Shown one piece after another: positions 16,069-26,041 of a DNA stretch of 64,000 bases. Below the pieces are notes generated by a model. The model made no database searches and was not told where the DNA came from. It saw nothing but the letters and a program-made list of their open reading frames with translations. Each line of letters opens with the position of its first letter. The stretch's first letter is position 1. Origin of the DNA: Streptomyces caelestis. GTDB lineage: Bacteria; Actinomycetota; Actinomycetes; Streptomycetales; Streptomycetaceae. Made by a program: the position numbers and the translations under genes. The stretch spans positions 1 to 64,000 of the forward strand of contig NZ_LGCN01000132.1 in the NCBI RefSeq assembly GCF_001279005.1, read 5' to 3'.

Positions 16069-17799
16069 TCAGTGTTTGCCGATGGGGTCGCCCTCCACGT
16101 CCGGGCCGCGGCCCGGGCCCACGCGGATCTCGAATTCGCCGTCGTACTTCTTATGGCCCTCGATGACCGCGAGTTCCACCGCCTCGGAGCCCATCTCGCC
16201 CCGCACGATGAGCGGGTCGCTGCGCAGGTCGCGCATGAGCGCCACGCACATGAAGAGCATCACGACGACGAACGGGGCCGCCGCGAGGATCGTGAGGTTC
16301 TGCAGGCCGGTCAGCGCGTCGCCCTGTCCGCTGCCGACCAGCAGCATGATCGCCGCCACCGCGCCGGTGACCACGCCCCAGAACACCACCACCCAGCGGC
16401 TGGGTTCGAGCGCGCCCTTCTGCGAGAGCGTGCCCATCACGATGGAGGCGGCGTCGGCGCCCGAGACGAAGAAGATGCCGACGAGGGTCATCACCAGCAG
16501 GCTGGTGACGGTGGCGACGGGGTACTCCTGCAGCACGGCGAAGAGCCGGCCCTCGGGGGTCGTCTCGTCGCCGAGCCGGTTCTGCTCCTGCAGCTTCATC
16601 GCCGAGCCGCCGAAGATCGCGAACCAGACCAGGCTGACCGCGCTGGGGACCAGGATGACCCCGCCGATGAACTGACGGATGGTCCGGCCCCGGCTGATGC
16701 GGGCGATGAACATGCCCACGAAGGGCGTCCAGGAGATCCACCAGGCCCAGTAGAAGACGGTCCAGCTGCCCAGCCATGCGGGGACGTCCTCACCGCCGCT
16801 GATCTCGGTGCGGCCGGCCAGCTGGGGCAGGTCGCCGAGGTAGCCGAAGACCGAGGTCGGCAGCAGGTCGAGGACGAGGATGGTGGGGCCCACGACGAAC
16901 ACGAACACGGCGAGGACCAGGGCCAGCACCATGTTGATGTTCGACAGCCACTGGATGCCCTTCTCCACACCGGAGACCGCGGAGGCCACGAACGCCACGG
17001 TGAGCACCGCGATGATGCCGACCAGCAGCCCGGTGCCGGCCTTGTCCAGCCAGTCGAGCTTCTCCACACCGGAGCCGATCTGCAGCGCGCCGAGGCCGAG
17101 CGAGGCCGCGGAGCCGAAGACGGTCGCGATGATGGCGAGCACGTCGATGACCCGGCCGCCGACGCCGCCCGCGTTCTTCTCGCCGATGAGCGGGGTGAAC
17201 ACGGCGCTGATGGTCTGCCGGCGGCGCCGGCGGAAGGTGCTGTAGGCGATGGCGAGGCCGACCACCGCGTAGATCGCCCACGGGTGGAGCGTCCAGTGGA
17301 ACAGGGTGGTGGCCATGGCCGTCTCCATGCGAGCGCCCGAGTCGGCCGGGTGGGTGCCCGGCGGGGGCGTCGTGTAGTGCGCCAGCGGTTCGCTCACCCC
17401 CCAGAACATCAGGCCGATGCCCATGCCCGCGCTGAACATCATGGCGATCCACGACACCGTGCGGAACTCCGGTTTCTCGCCCTCCGCGCCGAGGTGGATC
17501 CGGCCGTAGCGGCTGGCCGCGAGCCAGAGGGCGAAGACCACGAAGCCGGAGGCGGCCAGCATGAACGCCCAGCCGCCGTTGTGCATCAGCCCGCCGAGCG
17601 CGCTGCTGGAGACGTTCTCGAGCGAGTCCGTCCCGATGGCGCCCCACAGCACGAACGCGAGGGTGAGCACGGCGGTGACGCCGAACACCACCCGGTCGGT
17701 CCGCGGGTGCTCCCGGCCCGGCAGGCCCGCTTCGGAACCCGGCAGCGGGCCCGCCGTGTCGTCCTCGTCGCTGTGCTGGTCGTGCGTCACGGGCGGCAC
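16069..17799 (-). CDS. BCCT family betaine/choline/carnitine transporter
   Basis: A 576-residue protein with about 12 transmembrane helices. The glycine-rich helix MMFSAGMGIGLMFWGVSEP and the aromatic betaine-box FYWAWWISWTPFVGMFIAR-I identify the family. The GMGIG form is that of Na+-coupled betaine carriers. It has a hydrophilic, acidic N-terminus of about 35 residues and a short C-terminal tail. It imports compatible solutes for osmoprotection. GTG 17799 is used, with GGAAGG upstream; GTG 17790 is an alternative. Confidence 0.93.
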   Translation of the reverse strand: MPPVTHDQHSDEDDTAGPLPGSEAGLPGREHPRTDRVVFGVTAVLTLAFVLWGAIGTDSLENVSSSALGGLMHNGGWAFMLAASGFVVFALWLAASRYGRIHLGAEGEKPEFRTVSWIAMMFSAGMGIGLMFWGVSEPLAHYTTPPPGTHPADSGARMETAMATTLFHWTLHPWAIYAVVGLAIAYSTFRRRRRQTISAVFTPLIGEKNAGGVGGRVIDVLAIIATVFGSAASLGLGALQIGSGVEKLDWLDKAGTGLLVGIIAVLTVAFVASAVSGVEKGIQWLSNINMVLALVLAVFVFVVGPTILVLDLLPTSVFGYLGDLPQLAGRTEISGGEDVPAWLGSWTVFYWAWWISWTPFVGMFIARISRGRTIRQFIGGVILVPSAVSLVWFAIFGGSAMKLQEQNRLGDETTPEGRLFAVLQEYPVATVTSLLVMTLVGIFFVSGADAASIVMGTLSQKGALEPSRWVVVFWGVVTGAVAAIMLLVGSGQGDALTGLQNLTILAAAPFVVVMLFMCVALMRDLRSDPLIVRGEMGSEAVELAVIEGHKKYDGEFEIRVGPGRGPDVEGDPIGKH

Positions 17800-17927
17800 C
17801 TTCCCTCAGAGCCGTGGGGCGGAGAGCACTCCTCCCGTTACGCCCCTACCACCTTTGGCGCAAAACTCACCTCAGCGGCGGAAGGTATCGACCTCCTCCA
17901 CCCGGTGACACGCCGCGAGGGCGCGTT

Positions 17928-19886
17928 TCACCGGGCTCCGGGGACGCGGTGGGCGGTGGGTTCCGGCCGGTCCACGCCGTCCAGGACGGTGCCCGGGGCC
18001 GCGGTGCGCGGGCCCGCCGTGGCGCGGGCGAAGGCGGCCGTTCCCCCGACGAACGGCACCCGCGCGAAGGTGCGGGCCAGGTCGAGGGTGAGCGTCGGGG
18101 TGTCGGCCGGGGGATCGATCAGGCCCCGGTCGGTGCCGGCCACGATCAGTGCCAGGCGGTGGCCCCGGGGCACGACGTGGTCGGTGGCCGCCAGGTCGAG
18201 GGTGATGGTGTACCGCTCGCCGGGGGTGAGCGGCTCGCCCTCGCCGTCGTCGGCGTGGTCGCCGAGGTCGGCCCAGCCACGGCTGACGATCGTGTGCTCC
18301 ACGTCGGCGGTCGCGGCGCGGGTCTCCTGGAAGCAGGAGCTGTCGCCGGTGGTGCTCGCGCCCCAGCAGGTCCGCTCCGGGAGGGTGGTGATGCCCTCTC
18401 CGTCGGCGGCGTGGTCGCGGACGGTGTCGGGGCCGAGGTCCACGAGTACGGCGGAGAGGTGGGCCGTGGGTGTGCTGGGAGTGGCGGTGACGGTGACCCG
18501 GGAGGCGCCGGACAGGCGCAGGTCGCGGGTGAGCGGGCCGGTGACGAAGCCGGCCTTGTCCGGGGTCGGGGTGTCGACGCGGGCGGCCCAGTCGGTCTCG
18601 CTCAGCCGCGGGTCGTCGGTGAAGGCCTCGGTCCCCCCGCCCCTGCGCAGGCCGAGGGTGCCGACGCCGGCCTCGGCGCCCTGTGCGGGGCGCAGGGTCG
18701 TGGTCCGCGTGTCGCGCGGCGGCCAGCTCTTCGAGGTCACCCACTGGTCGGGGCGGCGTTCGATGTCGGCCACGGGTTCGCGGTCGATGCCGTTGTCGTA
18801 GCCGAGGAGTTCGTGGTCGAACCAGCGGTGCAGGGTGTCGACCCATTCGGCGCGGCGGAAGTCGAAGGGGTCGACGTGACCGGTCTGGGAGAGCCAGATC
18901 TTGCGCTCGACGCCGTTCCTCGCGAGGGCGTCCCACCACGGGCCGACGTGCTGCATCCGTACGTTGAGGTCCTGCATGCCGTGCACCAGGAAGACGCTGG
19001 CCCTCACCTTCTTCGCGGCGCGCACGTAGTCGCGTTCGGTCCACAGCGGGGTCCGGTCGCCGGTGCGCGGGGCGCCCTCGACGAGTGCGCGCTGGACCTC
19101 GGCGCACCGTGCGCGGGCCTCGGGGCTCTCGACGTACCGGGACAGCCAGTCGGGACCGGAGTCGTAGAGCGGGGCGCCCCGGGTGAAGTAGTAGTCGTAC
19201 CAGGAGGAGATGGCGGCGATCGGGACGATGGTCTCCAGGCCCTCGACGCCGGTGGCGGCGACCCCGTTGGCGATGGTGCCGTCCCAGCTCTTGCCGATCA
19301 TCCCGGTGCGGCCGTCGGTCCAGTCGGCCCGGGCCCGTTCGGTGCCGGTGCGGCTGGTGTAGGCCCCGCCCCGGCCGTTCAGCCAGTCGACGACCGCCTT
19401 GGCGGACTGGATGTCGGAGCGGCCTCCGACGTCCACGCAGCCGTCGGACCGGTTGGTTCCGGCCAGGTCGACGCCGACGACGGCGTAGCCGCGCGGCACG
19501 AAGTAGTTGTCGTAGAACAGCGGCATCCGGACGATGTCGCCGTTCGCGTCGTAGGTCTTCCGCTGGCTCTCGTTGCCGCGCCCGCAGCAGGAGTAGTACG
19601 GGCTGGCGTCCATGATGACGGGAACCTTCCGGCCCCGCTGCGCGGGTTCGCGGGGCCGGACGATGTCGACGGCGACCCGGTCGGTGCGTCCGTCCCGGTC
19701 CTCGTCGAGTCCGGTGTCCACCCAGACGGCCTCGCGGACGGCGTCGTCGTAGGAGTGGACGGGCAGGCTCTGGCGCGGCGGTGCGGCGTGTGCCGCCGCG
19801 GGGGTGAGGAGCGTGGCCGTCAGGGCGGCGGTGGCCGCCGCCGCAGCGAGCGGTCTCCAGATCGTGAAGCGCGTGCGTTTCGGCAT
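17928..19886 (-). CDS. secreted Xaa-Pro dipeptidyl-peptidase (CocE/NonD hydrolase family)
   Basis: A 652-residue exported serine peptidase. Residues 1-35 are a Sec-type signal peptide ending AAAHA-APPRQ. The alpha/beta-hydrolase domain carries the nucleophile Ser200 in GMIGKSWDG, Asp306 in HGMQDLNV and His337 in LSQTGHVDPFDF. The C-terminal galactose-binding-like jelly roll typical of PepX/CocE follows (about residues 430-640). It removes X-Pro dipeptides from peptide N-termini outside the cell. ATG 19886 is preferred because it places the basic n-region and signal peptide correctly. The macro-domain frame runs 67 nt into it. Confidence 0.92.
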   Translation of the reverse strand: MPKRTRFTIWRPLAAAAATAALTATLLTPAAAHAAPPRQSLPVHSYDDAVREAVWVDTGLDEDRDGRTDRVAVDIVRPREPAQRGRKVPVIMDASPYYSCCGRGNESQRKTYDANGDIVRMPLFYDNYFVPRGYAVVGVDLAGTNRSDGCVDVGGRSDIQSAKAVVDWLNGRGGAYTSRTGTERARADWTDGRTGMIGKSWDGTIANGVAATGVEGLETIVPIAAISSWYDYYFTRGAPLYDSGPDWLSRYVESPEARARCAEVQRALVEGAPRTGDRTPLWTERDYVRAAKKVRASVFLVHGMQDLNVRMQHVGPWWDALARNGVERKIWLSQTGHVDPFDFRRAEWVDTLHRWFDHELLGYDNGIDREPVADIERRPDQWVTSKSWPPRDTRTTTLRPAQGAEAGVGTLGLRRGGGTEAFTDDPRLSETDWAARVDTPTPDKAGFVTGPLTRDLRLSGASRVTVTATPSTPTAHLSAVLVDLGPDTVRDHAADGEGITTLPERTCWGASTTGDSSCFQETRAATADVEHTIVSRGWADLGDHADDGEGEPLTPGERYTITLDLAATDHVVPRGHRLALIVAGTDRGLIDPPADTPTLTLDLARTFARVPFVGGTAAFARATAGPRTAAPGTVLDGVDRPEPTAHRVPGAR

Positions 19887-20470
19887 GCGCGGGACGGTAC
19901 AGGTGTCAACTCCAGTGCAGAAGAGGGCGGTTGACGGGCCATGGGCGCCTCGGCGGCCGACCGTGCGCCCGGGGCCGGTGACCGGTCCGCTCGGTCGCCG
20001 TGGTCGTACACCGTCACCGGTGTCCCGCGCTTCGCCGGCCGCTCGGTGATGAGCGGCTCGATCCGGGACCACGTGCCGCCGGCCGGACCGCAGCCGATGC
20101 GGGGCATGTGGACCGAGGCGCCGAGGGCCCTCGTGTGGCCGGCGAGGCGGTCGAGGGCGGTGTCGGTCGCCTCGTAACGGACGGGGACGCCCTTGCTGCC
20201 CGTCCGTACACCACGCCGGCCGATCATGTCGGCCACCCGGACGTACCGCTCGGCCTGGACCAGTCGGACCGCGCCCAGGCCGAAGTCGTCGGCGGCCCGG
20301 TCCCGGCGCCAGGCCCGGTAGGCGGCCTCCGGTTCGGGCCGGCGGCGCGACACGGCCAGGACGAAGCCCTTCCCCCGGCCCCCGATGTCGTTGCGGACAT
20401 GGGCGATGACCTTGACGCCCTTCACCGACGGAACGGTGGCGTCACCCCGGACGCATGCGATCCCCGACAT
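19820..20470 (-). CDS. macro-domain protein, probably degenerate
   Basis: The first 160 residues match a macro (ADP-ribose-binding) domain: GDATVPSVKGVKVIAHV, then ND-IGG-GKGFVLAVSRR, LGAVRLVQAERYV, HMPRIGCGPAGGTW and VTVYDHGD. Positions that the family normally keeps as Cys, Trp, Asn, Gln or Leu are here Arg, Arg, Asp, Arg and Pro (HVRND, GGRGKG, RRRPEP, VADMIGR, GCGPAGG), each explained by one T-to-C or A-to-G change. The frame then runs about 50 residues past the domain end into the next gene, as if the original stop was lost. It may be an inactive gene still open by chance. Confidence 0.6.
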   Translation of the reverse strand: MSGIACVRGDATVPSVKGVKVIAHVRNDIGGRGKGFVLAVSRRRPEPEAAYRAWRRDRAADDFGLGAVRLVQAERYVRVADMIGRRGVRTGSKGVPVRYEATDTALDRLAGHTRALGASVHMPRIGCGPAGGTWSRIEPLITERPAKRGTPVTVYDHGDRADRSPAPGARSAAEAPMARQPPSSALELTPVPSRACRNARASRSGDRSLRRRPPPP

Positions 20471-20604
20471 GACACCACCGCAGGCGTCGCCACCGACAGC
20501 GGCTTTGGCCCGCCGCCCGGCCGGCTGCGACAGGTCCCGGCCCCGGCGGCCGCCGGGGCCGGTCCGGGTGTCACAGCGGTGGTGGGACAGCGATACTGCT
20601 GCAC

Positions 20605-21300
20605 ATGACGACCGAGACCGAGCAGCCGCTCACGATCGACGAACTGGCGGCCCGAGCCGGTGTCACCGTGCGCACGGTCCGTTTCTACGGCACCAGAGGG
20701 CTGCTGCCGCCGCCGGTGATCGGTCCCCGGCGGGTCGGTCACTACGGGCGGGAGCACCTGGCCCGGCTGGAGCTGATCGAGGAGTTGCAGCACCGGGGCA
20801 TGACACTGGCGGCGATCGAGCGGTACCTGGGGCAGCTGCCGCCGGATCTGAGCGCCCGGGACCTGGCGGTCCAGCGGGCGGTGGTGGCCTCCTGGGCGCC
20901 CGAGGCGGTGGAGACGGTGTCGCGCGGGGAGCTGGAGCGCCGGGCGGGGCAGCCGCTGAGCGAGGAGGACCTCCGGCGGCTGGCGGCGATGAGCGTCGTC
21001 GAGCGGGACGGCGAGGTGTTCCGGGTGGACCCCGGGCTGCTGCGGCTCGGGGTGGAGCTGCTGGACGTACCGCTGTCCCACGAGACGGTCCTCGCCGCGC
21101 GCACCGCGCTCATCGAGCACTCCCGCGCGGCCGCCCGCGAGCTGTCGCGGCTGCTGCGCGAGGCGGTCGCGGAGCGGGACGCGCGGGACGTGCGGTCCCT
21201 GTCCGCCCGGATGCACCCGCTGGTGGTGCAGGCGCTGCTGACCGCCTTCCAGCGGTCGCTGCGGGAGGAGCTGCGGGAGTGGCTCGACGAGGAGGGGTGA
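20605..21300 (+). CDS. MerR family transcriptional regulator
   Basis: A 231-residue protein with an N-terminal winged HTH: LTIDELAARAGVTVRTVRFY followed by GTRGLLPPP and HYGREHLARLELI, the canonical MerR DNA-binding and wing pattern, then a coiled dimerisation helix. The C-terminal 130 residues are helical and contain no obvious metal-binding Cys cluster, so a small organic effector is more likely. It is convergent with the fadB gene (31 nt between stops) and divergent from the macro-domain gene; its target may be one of these or itself. Confidence 0.9.
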   Translation: MTTETEQPLTIDELAARAGVTVRTVRFYGTRGLLPPPVIGPRRVGHYGREHLARLELIEELQHRGMTLAAIERYLGQLPPDLSARDLAVQRAVVASWAPEAVETVSRGELERRAGQPLSEEDLRRLAAMSVVERDGEVFRVDPGLLRLGVELLDVPLSHETVLAARTALIEHSRAAARELSRLLREAVAERDARDVRSLSARMHPLVVQALLTAFQRSLREELREWLDEEG

Positions 21301-21331
21301 CGGGACGGGCCCCGTCACCCCGTGCGGCGGG

Positions 21332-23509
21332 TCAGCGGGCGTCCGTGAAGGTCTCCCCCCGCTCCGCCTTCGCCACCAGCAGCGCCGGCGGGGCGAAGCG
21401 CTCGCCGTAGCGCTCGGCGAGTTCCCGCGCGCGGGCCGTGAATCCGGGCAGGCCGCCCTCGTAGCCGTTGACGTACTGCAGGACGCCGCCGGTCCAGCCC
21501 GGGAAGCCGATGCCGAGGATGGAGCCGATGTTGGCGTCGGCGACGGAGGTCAGCACGCCCTCCTCCAGCAGCCGGACGGTGTCCAGCGCCTCGGAGAAGA
21601 GCATCCGCTCCTGCATGTCCGCGAACGGGATCTCGTGGCCGGGCTTGGCGAAGTGCTCGCGCAGCCCCGGCCACAGCCTCCCCCGCCTGCCGTCCTCGTC
21701 GTACTCGTAGAAGCCGGCGCCGCCGCTGCGGCCGGGGCGCCCGAACTCGTCGACCATGCGGTCGACGACCGCCTCGGCGGGGTGCGCGGTCCAGGTGCCG
21801 CCGGCCTCCTCGACGGCCCGCTTCGACTCGGCCCGGATCTTGCGCGGCAGGGTGAGGGTCAGCTCGTCCATCAGGGAGAGCACCTTGGCCGGGTAGCCCG
21901 CCTGGGCGGCGGCCTGCTCGACCGACGCGGGCTCGACGCCCTCGCCGACCATGGCGACGCCCTCGTTGATGAAGTGGCCGATCACGCGTGAGGTGAAGAA
22001 GCCGCGCGAGTCGTTGACGACGATGGGGGTCTTGTTGATCTGCCGCACCAGGTCGAAGGCGCGGGCCAGTGCCTCGTCGCCGGTGCGCTCGCCCTTGATG
22101 ATCTCGACCAGCGGCATCTTGTCGACGGGCGAGAAGAAGTGCAGCCCGATGAAGTCGGCCTGGCGCTCGACGCCCTCGGCGAGGGCGGTGATGGGCAGGG
22201 TGGAGGTGTTGGAGCACAGCAGCGCGTCGGGGGCGACGACGCCCTGGATCTCCTGGAACACCTTGTGCTTGAGGGAGGTGTCCTCGAAGACGGCCTCGAT
22301 GACCGCGTCGCAGCCGGCGAGGTCGGCGGCCTCGGCGGTGGGCGTGATCCGGGCGAGCAGCGCGTCGGCCTTCTCCCGGGTGGTGCGGCCCTTGGCGACG
22401 GCCTTGGCGCACAGCTTATCGGAGTAGCCCCTGCCCTTGACGGCGGCTTCCAGGGAGACGTCCTTGAGGACGACGTCGATGCCCGCGCGGGCGCACGAGT
22501 AGGCGATGCCGGCGCCCATCATCCCGGCGCCGAGGACGGCGACCCTGGTGACCTTGCGCGGTTCGACGCCCTTCGGACGGCTGGCGCCGGAGTTGACGGC
22601 CTGGAGGTCGAAGAAGAACGCCTGGATCATGTTCTTCGCGGTCTGTCCGGTGGCCAGCTCGACGAAGTAGCGGGCCTCGATGACCTGGGCGGTCTCGAAG
22701 TCGACCTGGGAGCCCTCGACGGCGGCGGCCATGATGGAGCGCGGGGCCGGGTAGGGGGCGCCGCCCGTCTGCTTGCGCAGGTTGGCCGGGAAGGCCGGCA
22801 GGTTGGCGGCGAACTTCGGGTGTGCGGGGGTGCCGCCGGGGATGCGGTAGCCGGGCCTGTCCCAGGGCTGGGCGGACTCGGGGTTGGCCTCGATGAAGGC
22901 GCGGGCCTTGGCGAGCATCTCCTCGCGCGTGTCGGCGACGTCGTCGACCAGGCCGTTCTGCCGGGCGCGGCGCGGGCTGTACTGGGTGCCCTGGAGGAGC
23001 ACCTTCAGCAGCGCGTCGGTGATGCCGAGCATGCGGACGGTGCGGACGACGCCGCCGCCTCCGGGGAGCAGGCCGAGGGTGACCTCGGGGCAGCCGATCT
23101 TGGAGCCGGGGGCGTCGAGGGCGATCCGGTGGTGGCAGGCGAGGGCGAGTTCGTAACCGCCGCCGAGGGCGGCGCCGTTGATCGCGGCGACGACCGGCTT
23201 GCCGAGGGTCTCGATGCGGCGCAGGTGCCGCTTGAGGGCCATGCCGCCGTCGAAGAGGTCCTGCGCCGTCTCGGGGGTGACCCGGATCAGGTCGCGCAGG
23301 TCGCCGCCGGCGAAGAAGGTCTTCTTGGCGGAGGTGATGATGACGCCGCGGAGGGAGTCCTTCTCCGCCTCCAGGCGGTCGGTGATCACGGCGAGGGAGT
23401 CGCGGAACGCCTGGTTCATGGTGTTCGCGGACTGGCCGGGGTCGTCGATGACGAGGGTGACGACGCCGGTGCGGTCCTGTTCCCAGCGGATGGTGGTGCT
23501 CTCGGTCAT
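21332..23509 (-). CDS. fadB: multifunctional fatty-acid oxidation protein: enoyl-CoA hydratase / 3-hydroxyacyl-CoA dehydrogenase
   Basis: A 725-residue fused beta-oxidation enzyme. Residues 1-210 are the crotonase domain ([32 protein letters not shown]). From about residue 330 the Rossmann domain reads [20 protein letters not shown], with SNTSTLPI and [16 protein letters not shown] for the HAD active site (His-Glu pair). The C-terminal HAD dimerisation domains end at about residue 720. ATG 23509 has a GGAG about 8 nt upstream and is 38 nt beyond the thiolase stop. It works with the adjacent FadA-type thiolase on the same strand. The upstream thiolase frame reads into this gene only because of the thiolase frameshift. 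Confidence 0.93.
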   Translation of the reverse strand: MTESTTIRWEQDRTGVVTLVIDDPGQSANTMNQAFRDSLAVITDRLEAEKDSLRGVIITSAKKTFFAGGDLRDLIRVTPETAQDLFDGGMALKRHLRRIETLGKPVVAAINGAALGGGYELALACHHRIALDAPGSKIGCPEVTLGLLPGGGGVVRTVRMLGITDALLKVLLQGTQYSPRRARQNGLVDDVADTREEMLAKARAFIEANPESAQPWDRPGYRIPGGTPAHPKFAANLPAFPANLRKQTGGAPYPAPRSIMAAAVEGSQVDFETAQVIEARYFVELATGQTAKNMIQAFFFDLQAVNSGASRPKGVEPRKVTRVAVLGAGMMGAGIAYSCARAGIDVVLKDVSLEAAVKGRGYSDKLCAKAVAKGRTTREKADALLARITPTAEAADLAGCDAVIEAVFEDTSLKHKVFQEIQGVVAPDALLCSNTSTLPITALAEGVERQADFIGLHFFSPVDKMPLVEIIKGERTGDEALARAFDLVRQINKTPIVVNDSRGFFTSRVIGHFINEGVAMVGEGVEPASVEQAAAQAGYPAKVLSLMDELTLTLPRKIRAESKRAVEEAGGTWTAHPAEAVVDRMVDEFGRPGRSGGAGFYEYDEDGRRGRLWPGLREHFAKPGHEIPFADMQERMLFSEALDTVRLLEEGVLTSVADANIGSILGIGFPGWTGGVLQYVNGYEGGLPGFTARARELAERYGERFAPPALLVAKAERGETFTDAR

Positions 23510-23547
23510 GGGGAAGTCTCCGTGAGTGAGGTGGCGGGTCGCCGGGT

Positions 23548-24766
23548 TCAGAGGCGTTCGACGACAGTGGCGATGCCCATGCCGCCGCCGACGCACAGCG
23601 TGGCGAGGCCGTAGCGCTTGTCCTGGCGCTCGAGCTCGTCGACGAGGGTGCCGAGGATCATCGCGCCGGTGGCGCCGAGCGGGTGGCCCAGGGCGATGGC
23701 GCCGCCGTTGACGTTGACCTTGTCCAGGGACAGGCCCATGTCCCGCCCGCGCGAACCGCAGGACGACCGCGGCGAACGCCTCGTTGATCTCGACGAGGTC
23801 GATGTCGTCGATGGTGAGGCCGGCCCTGGCGAGGGCCTTGCGGGTGGCGGGGGCGGGGCCGGTGAGCATGATGGTGGGCTCGGAGCCGGAGACGGCGGCG
23901 GAGACGATGCGGGCGCGCGGGGTGAGCCCGTGGCGCTCGCCGGCCTCCTTGGAGCCGATGGCGACGAGCGCGGCGCCGTCGACGATGCCGGAGGAGTTGC
24001 CCGCGTGGTGGACGTGGTCGATCCTCTCCACCCAGTGGTACTTCTGCAGGGCCACGGCGTCGAAGCCGCCCAGCTCGCCGATGTCGGCGAAGGACGGCTT
24101 CAGCTTGGCGAGCGAGTCGGCGGTGGTGCCGGGGCGCAGGTGCTCGTCGTGGTCGAGGACGGTGAGGCCGCTGCGGTCCCTCACCGGGACGACGGACCGC
24201 TCGAAGCGGTTCTCCTTCCAGGCGGTGGCCGCGCGCTCCTGCGACAGGGCGGCGTACTCGTCGACGTCCCGCCGGGAGAAGCCCTCGATGGTGGCGATCA
24301 GGTCGGCGCCGATGCCCTGCGGGACGAAGCCGGTGGCGAGGTTGGTCATCGGGTCGTTGAACCAGGCGCCTCCGTCGGAGGCCATCGGCACCCGGGACAT
24401 CGACTCGACGCCGCCCGCGAGGACGAGGTCCTCCCAGCCGGAACGGATCTTGGCGGCGGCCAGGTTGACGGCCTCCAGACCCGAGGCGCAGAAGCGGTTC
24501 TCCTGGACGCCCGCCACCGTGTCCGGCAGTCCGGCGGCGATGGCGGCGATGCGGGCGATGTCGGAGCCCTGGTCGCCGACCGGGCCGACGACGCCGAGCA
24601 CGATGTCGTCGACGGCGGCCGGGTCGAGGCCGGGGAAGCGGTCGCGGATCTCGTGGATGAGGCCGACGACCAGGTCGACGGGCTTGGTGCCGTGCAGGGC
24701 GCCGCCTGCCTTGCCGCGCCCGCGCGGGGTGCGGATCGCGTCGTACACGTACGCTTCGGTGCTCAC
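23548..24766 (-). pseudogene. fadA: acetyl-CoA acyltransferase (FadA-type thiolase), frameshifted
   Basis: From GTG 24766 the frame encodes a normal thiolase: [17 protein letters not shown] holds the acyl-accepting Cys, [12 protein letters not shown] and [11 protein letters not shown] follow. At 23742-23749 the frame breaks; the last 60 residues ([20 protein letters not shown] with the catalytic His, and [15 protein letters not shown] with the catalytic Cys) continue in another frame. The site is a tandem CCCG CCCG on the + strand; removal of one copy restores [11 protein letters not shown]. As given, the gene would yield a protein without its C-terminal active-site residues. It is an authentic mutation or a sequence error. 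Without the frameshift the enzyme would be about 404 residues. Confidence 0.88.
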
Positions 24767-24803
24767 GAGAGGGCCTTTCGCCGAGGGTTCGGGGGCTGTG
24801 GGG

Positions 24804-25949
24804 CTACGAGGGCTCCGGGGACGGGGACAGCAGCCGGGGCACGTCCCAGTCGCGGGCCACGTCGTCGGTGTCGGCGCCCGGCCGGGCGGGCCCGGTGCGG
24901 ACGGTGGTGGGGGTCGCGGAGAACCGCGGGGCCGGTGCGGGCTGGGTGACGCCGGCGTGGTCCGTGAACGTGGAGCGGGCGGCGAGGTGCGGGTGGCGCG
25001 GGGCCTCGCGCAGGGAGAGCACGGGCGCCACGCACGCGTCGGAGCCGTCGAACCGGGCCGTCCACTCGTCGCGGGTGCGGGTCCTGAAGCGGGCGGCGAC
25101 CTGTGCGCGCAGCTCCGGCCAGCGGGTGACGTCGGCGTGGGCGCCGGCCTGGTCGTCCAGGTCGAGCAGGCGCAGGAACTCGGTGTAGAACCGCGGCTCC
25201 AGCGCGCCGACCGCCATGTGCTTGCCGTCGGCGGTCTCGTAGGCGCCGTAGTAGGGGCAGCCGCCGTCGAGGAGGTTGGCGCCGCGCCGGTCCTGCCAGG
25301 CGCCGGCGGCGAGCATGCCGTGGATCATCGTGGAGAGGTGGGCGGCGCCGTCCACGATCGCGGCGTCGACGACCTGTCCGGCGCCGGTCGCGCGGGCGTG
25401 GTGCAGCGCGGCGAGGACGCCGACGACGAGGTAGAGGGAGCCGCCCGCGTAGTCGCCGAGCAGGTTGGCCGGGACGGCCGGGGGTCCGTCCGGGTCGCCG
25501 ATCATGCCGAGGGCGCCGGTGAGGGCGATGTAGGCGATGTCGTGGCCGGCGCGGTCGGCGAGGGGCCCTTGCTGGCCCCAGCCGGTCATCCGGCCGTAGA
25601 CCAGGCGCGGGTTGCGGGCGTGGCAGTCCGCGGGGCCGACGCCGAGCCGCTCGGCGACTCCGGGACGGTAGCCCTCGACGAGGACGTCGGCGCGGGCGGC
25701 GAGGTCGAGGACGCGGGCGGGGCCGTCGGGGGCCTTCAGGTCGACGATCACGGAGCGCTTGTTGCGGTTGGTCACGTCGAGGGCGGGGTCGATCCCGAGT
25801 CCGGGGCCGCCCGGACGGTCCACGCGCACGACGTCGGCGCCCAGGTCGGCGAGGAGCATGGCGGCGAACGGGCCGGGCCCGATCCCGGCCAGTTCGACCA
25901 CGCGCACGCCGTCGAGCGGACCGTGTCCCGGCGCCTTCGCCTCCGTCAT
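24804..25949 (-). CDS. alpha-methylacyl-CoA racemase / CaiB-BaiF family III CoA-transferase
   Basis: A 381-residue family III CoA-transferase-fold protein. [20 protein letters not shown] is the N-terminal signature. The racemase catalytic residues known from the mycobacterial enzyme can be placed: His136 ([11 protein letters not shown]), Asp166 (NLLGDYAGG) and Glu251 ([11 protein letters not shown]), which favours racemase over CoA-transferase. It converts 2R-methylacyl-CoA to the 2S form, allowing beta-oxidation of branched acyl-CoAs. It lies 37 bp upstream of fadA on the same strand, probably in one operon. Confidence 0.92.
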   Translation of the reverse strand: MTEAKAPGHGPLDGVRVVELAGIGPGPFAAMLLADLGADVVRVDRPGGPGLGIDPALDVTNRNKRSVIVDLKAPDGPARVLDLAARADVLVEGYRPGVAERLGVGPADCHARNPRLVYGRMTGWGQQGPLADRAGHDIAYIALTGALGMIGDPDGPPAVPANLLGDYAGGSLYLVVGVLAALHHARATGAGQVVDAAIVDGAAHLSTMIHGMLAAGAWQDRRGANLLDGGCPYYGAYETADGKHMAVGALEPRFYTEFLRLLDLDDQAGAHADVTRWPELRAQVAARFRTRTRDEWTARFDGSDACVAPVLSLREAPRHPHLAARSTFTDHAGVTQPAPAPRFSATPTTVRTGPARPGADTDDVARDWDVPRLLSPSPEPS

Positions 25950-25964
25950 CGAGCCCCCATCGGC

Positions 25965-25986
25965 TGTGACACTACTGGTGTGACAC
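25965..25986. promoter_or_regulatory. direct repeat of TGTGACAC upstream of the racemase-fadAB operon
   Basis: TGTGACAC occurs at 25965-25972 and 25979-25986, 14 bp apart. The second lies inside the palindrome GGTGTGACACC. Location 15-40 bp upstream of the leftward start suggests a repressor site near the promoter. Confidence 0.45.
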
Positions 25987-26031
25987 CTACGATGCTAGGA
26001 ACGTGCCCCACCCGGCACAAGACCGGGCGAG

Positions 26032-26041
26032 CAAGCGCTTG
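26032..26041. promoter_or_regulatory. CAAGCGCTTG palindrome, KstR2-like operator
   Basis: A perfect 10-bp palindrome in the divergent intergenic region. With flanking bases (A-N-CAAG-NN-CTTG-N-C) it differs by one base from the AnCAAGnnCTTGnT pattern that I recall for KstR2-type TetR regulators of acyl-CoA catabolism, and the flanking genes are acyl-CoA and lipid related. Confidence 0.4.

Noticed and set aside
21332..24766. Single 1144-codon thiolase-FadB fusion protein
   Set aside because: The joint is an out-of-frame stretch rich in Arg/Pro/Gly; fadB has its own RBS and ATG, and the true thiolase end is in another frame.
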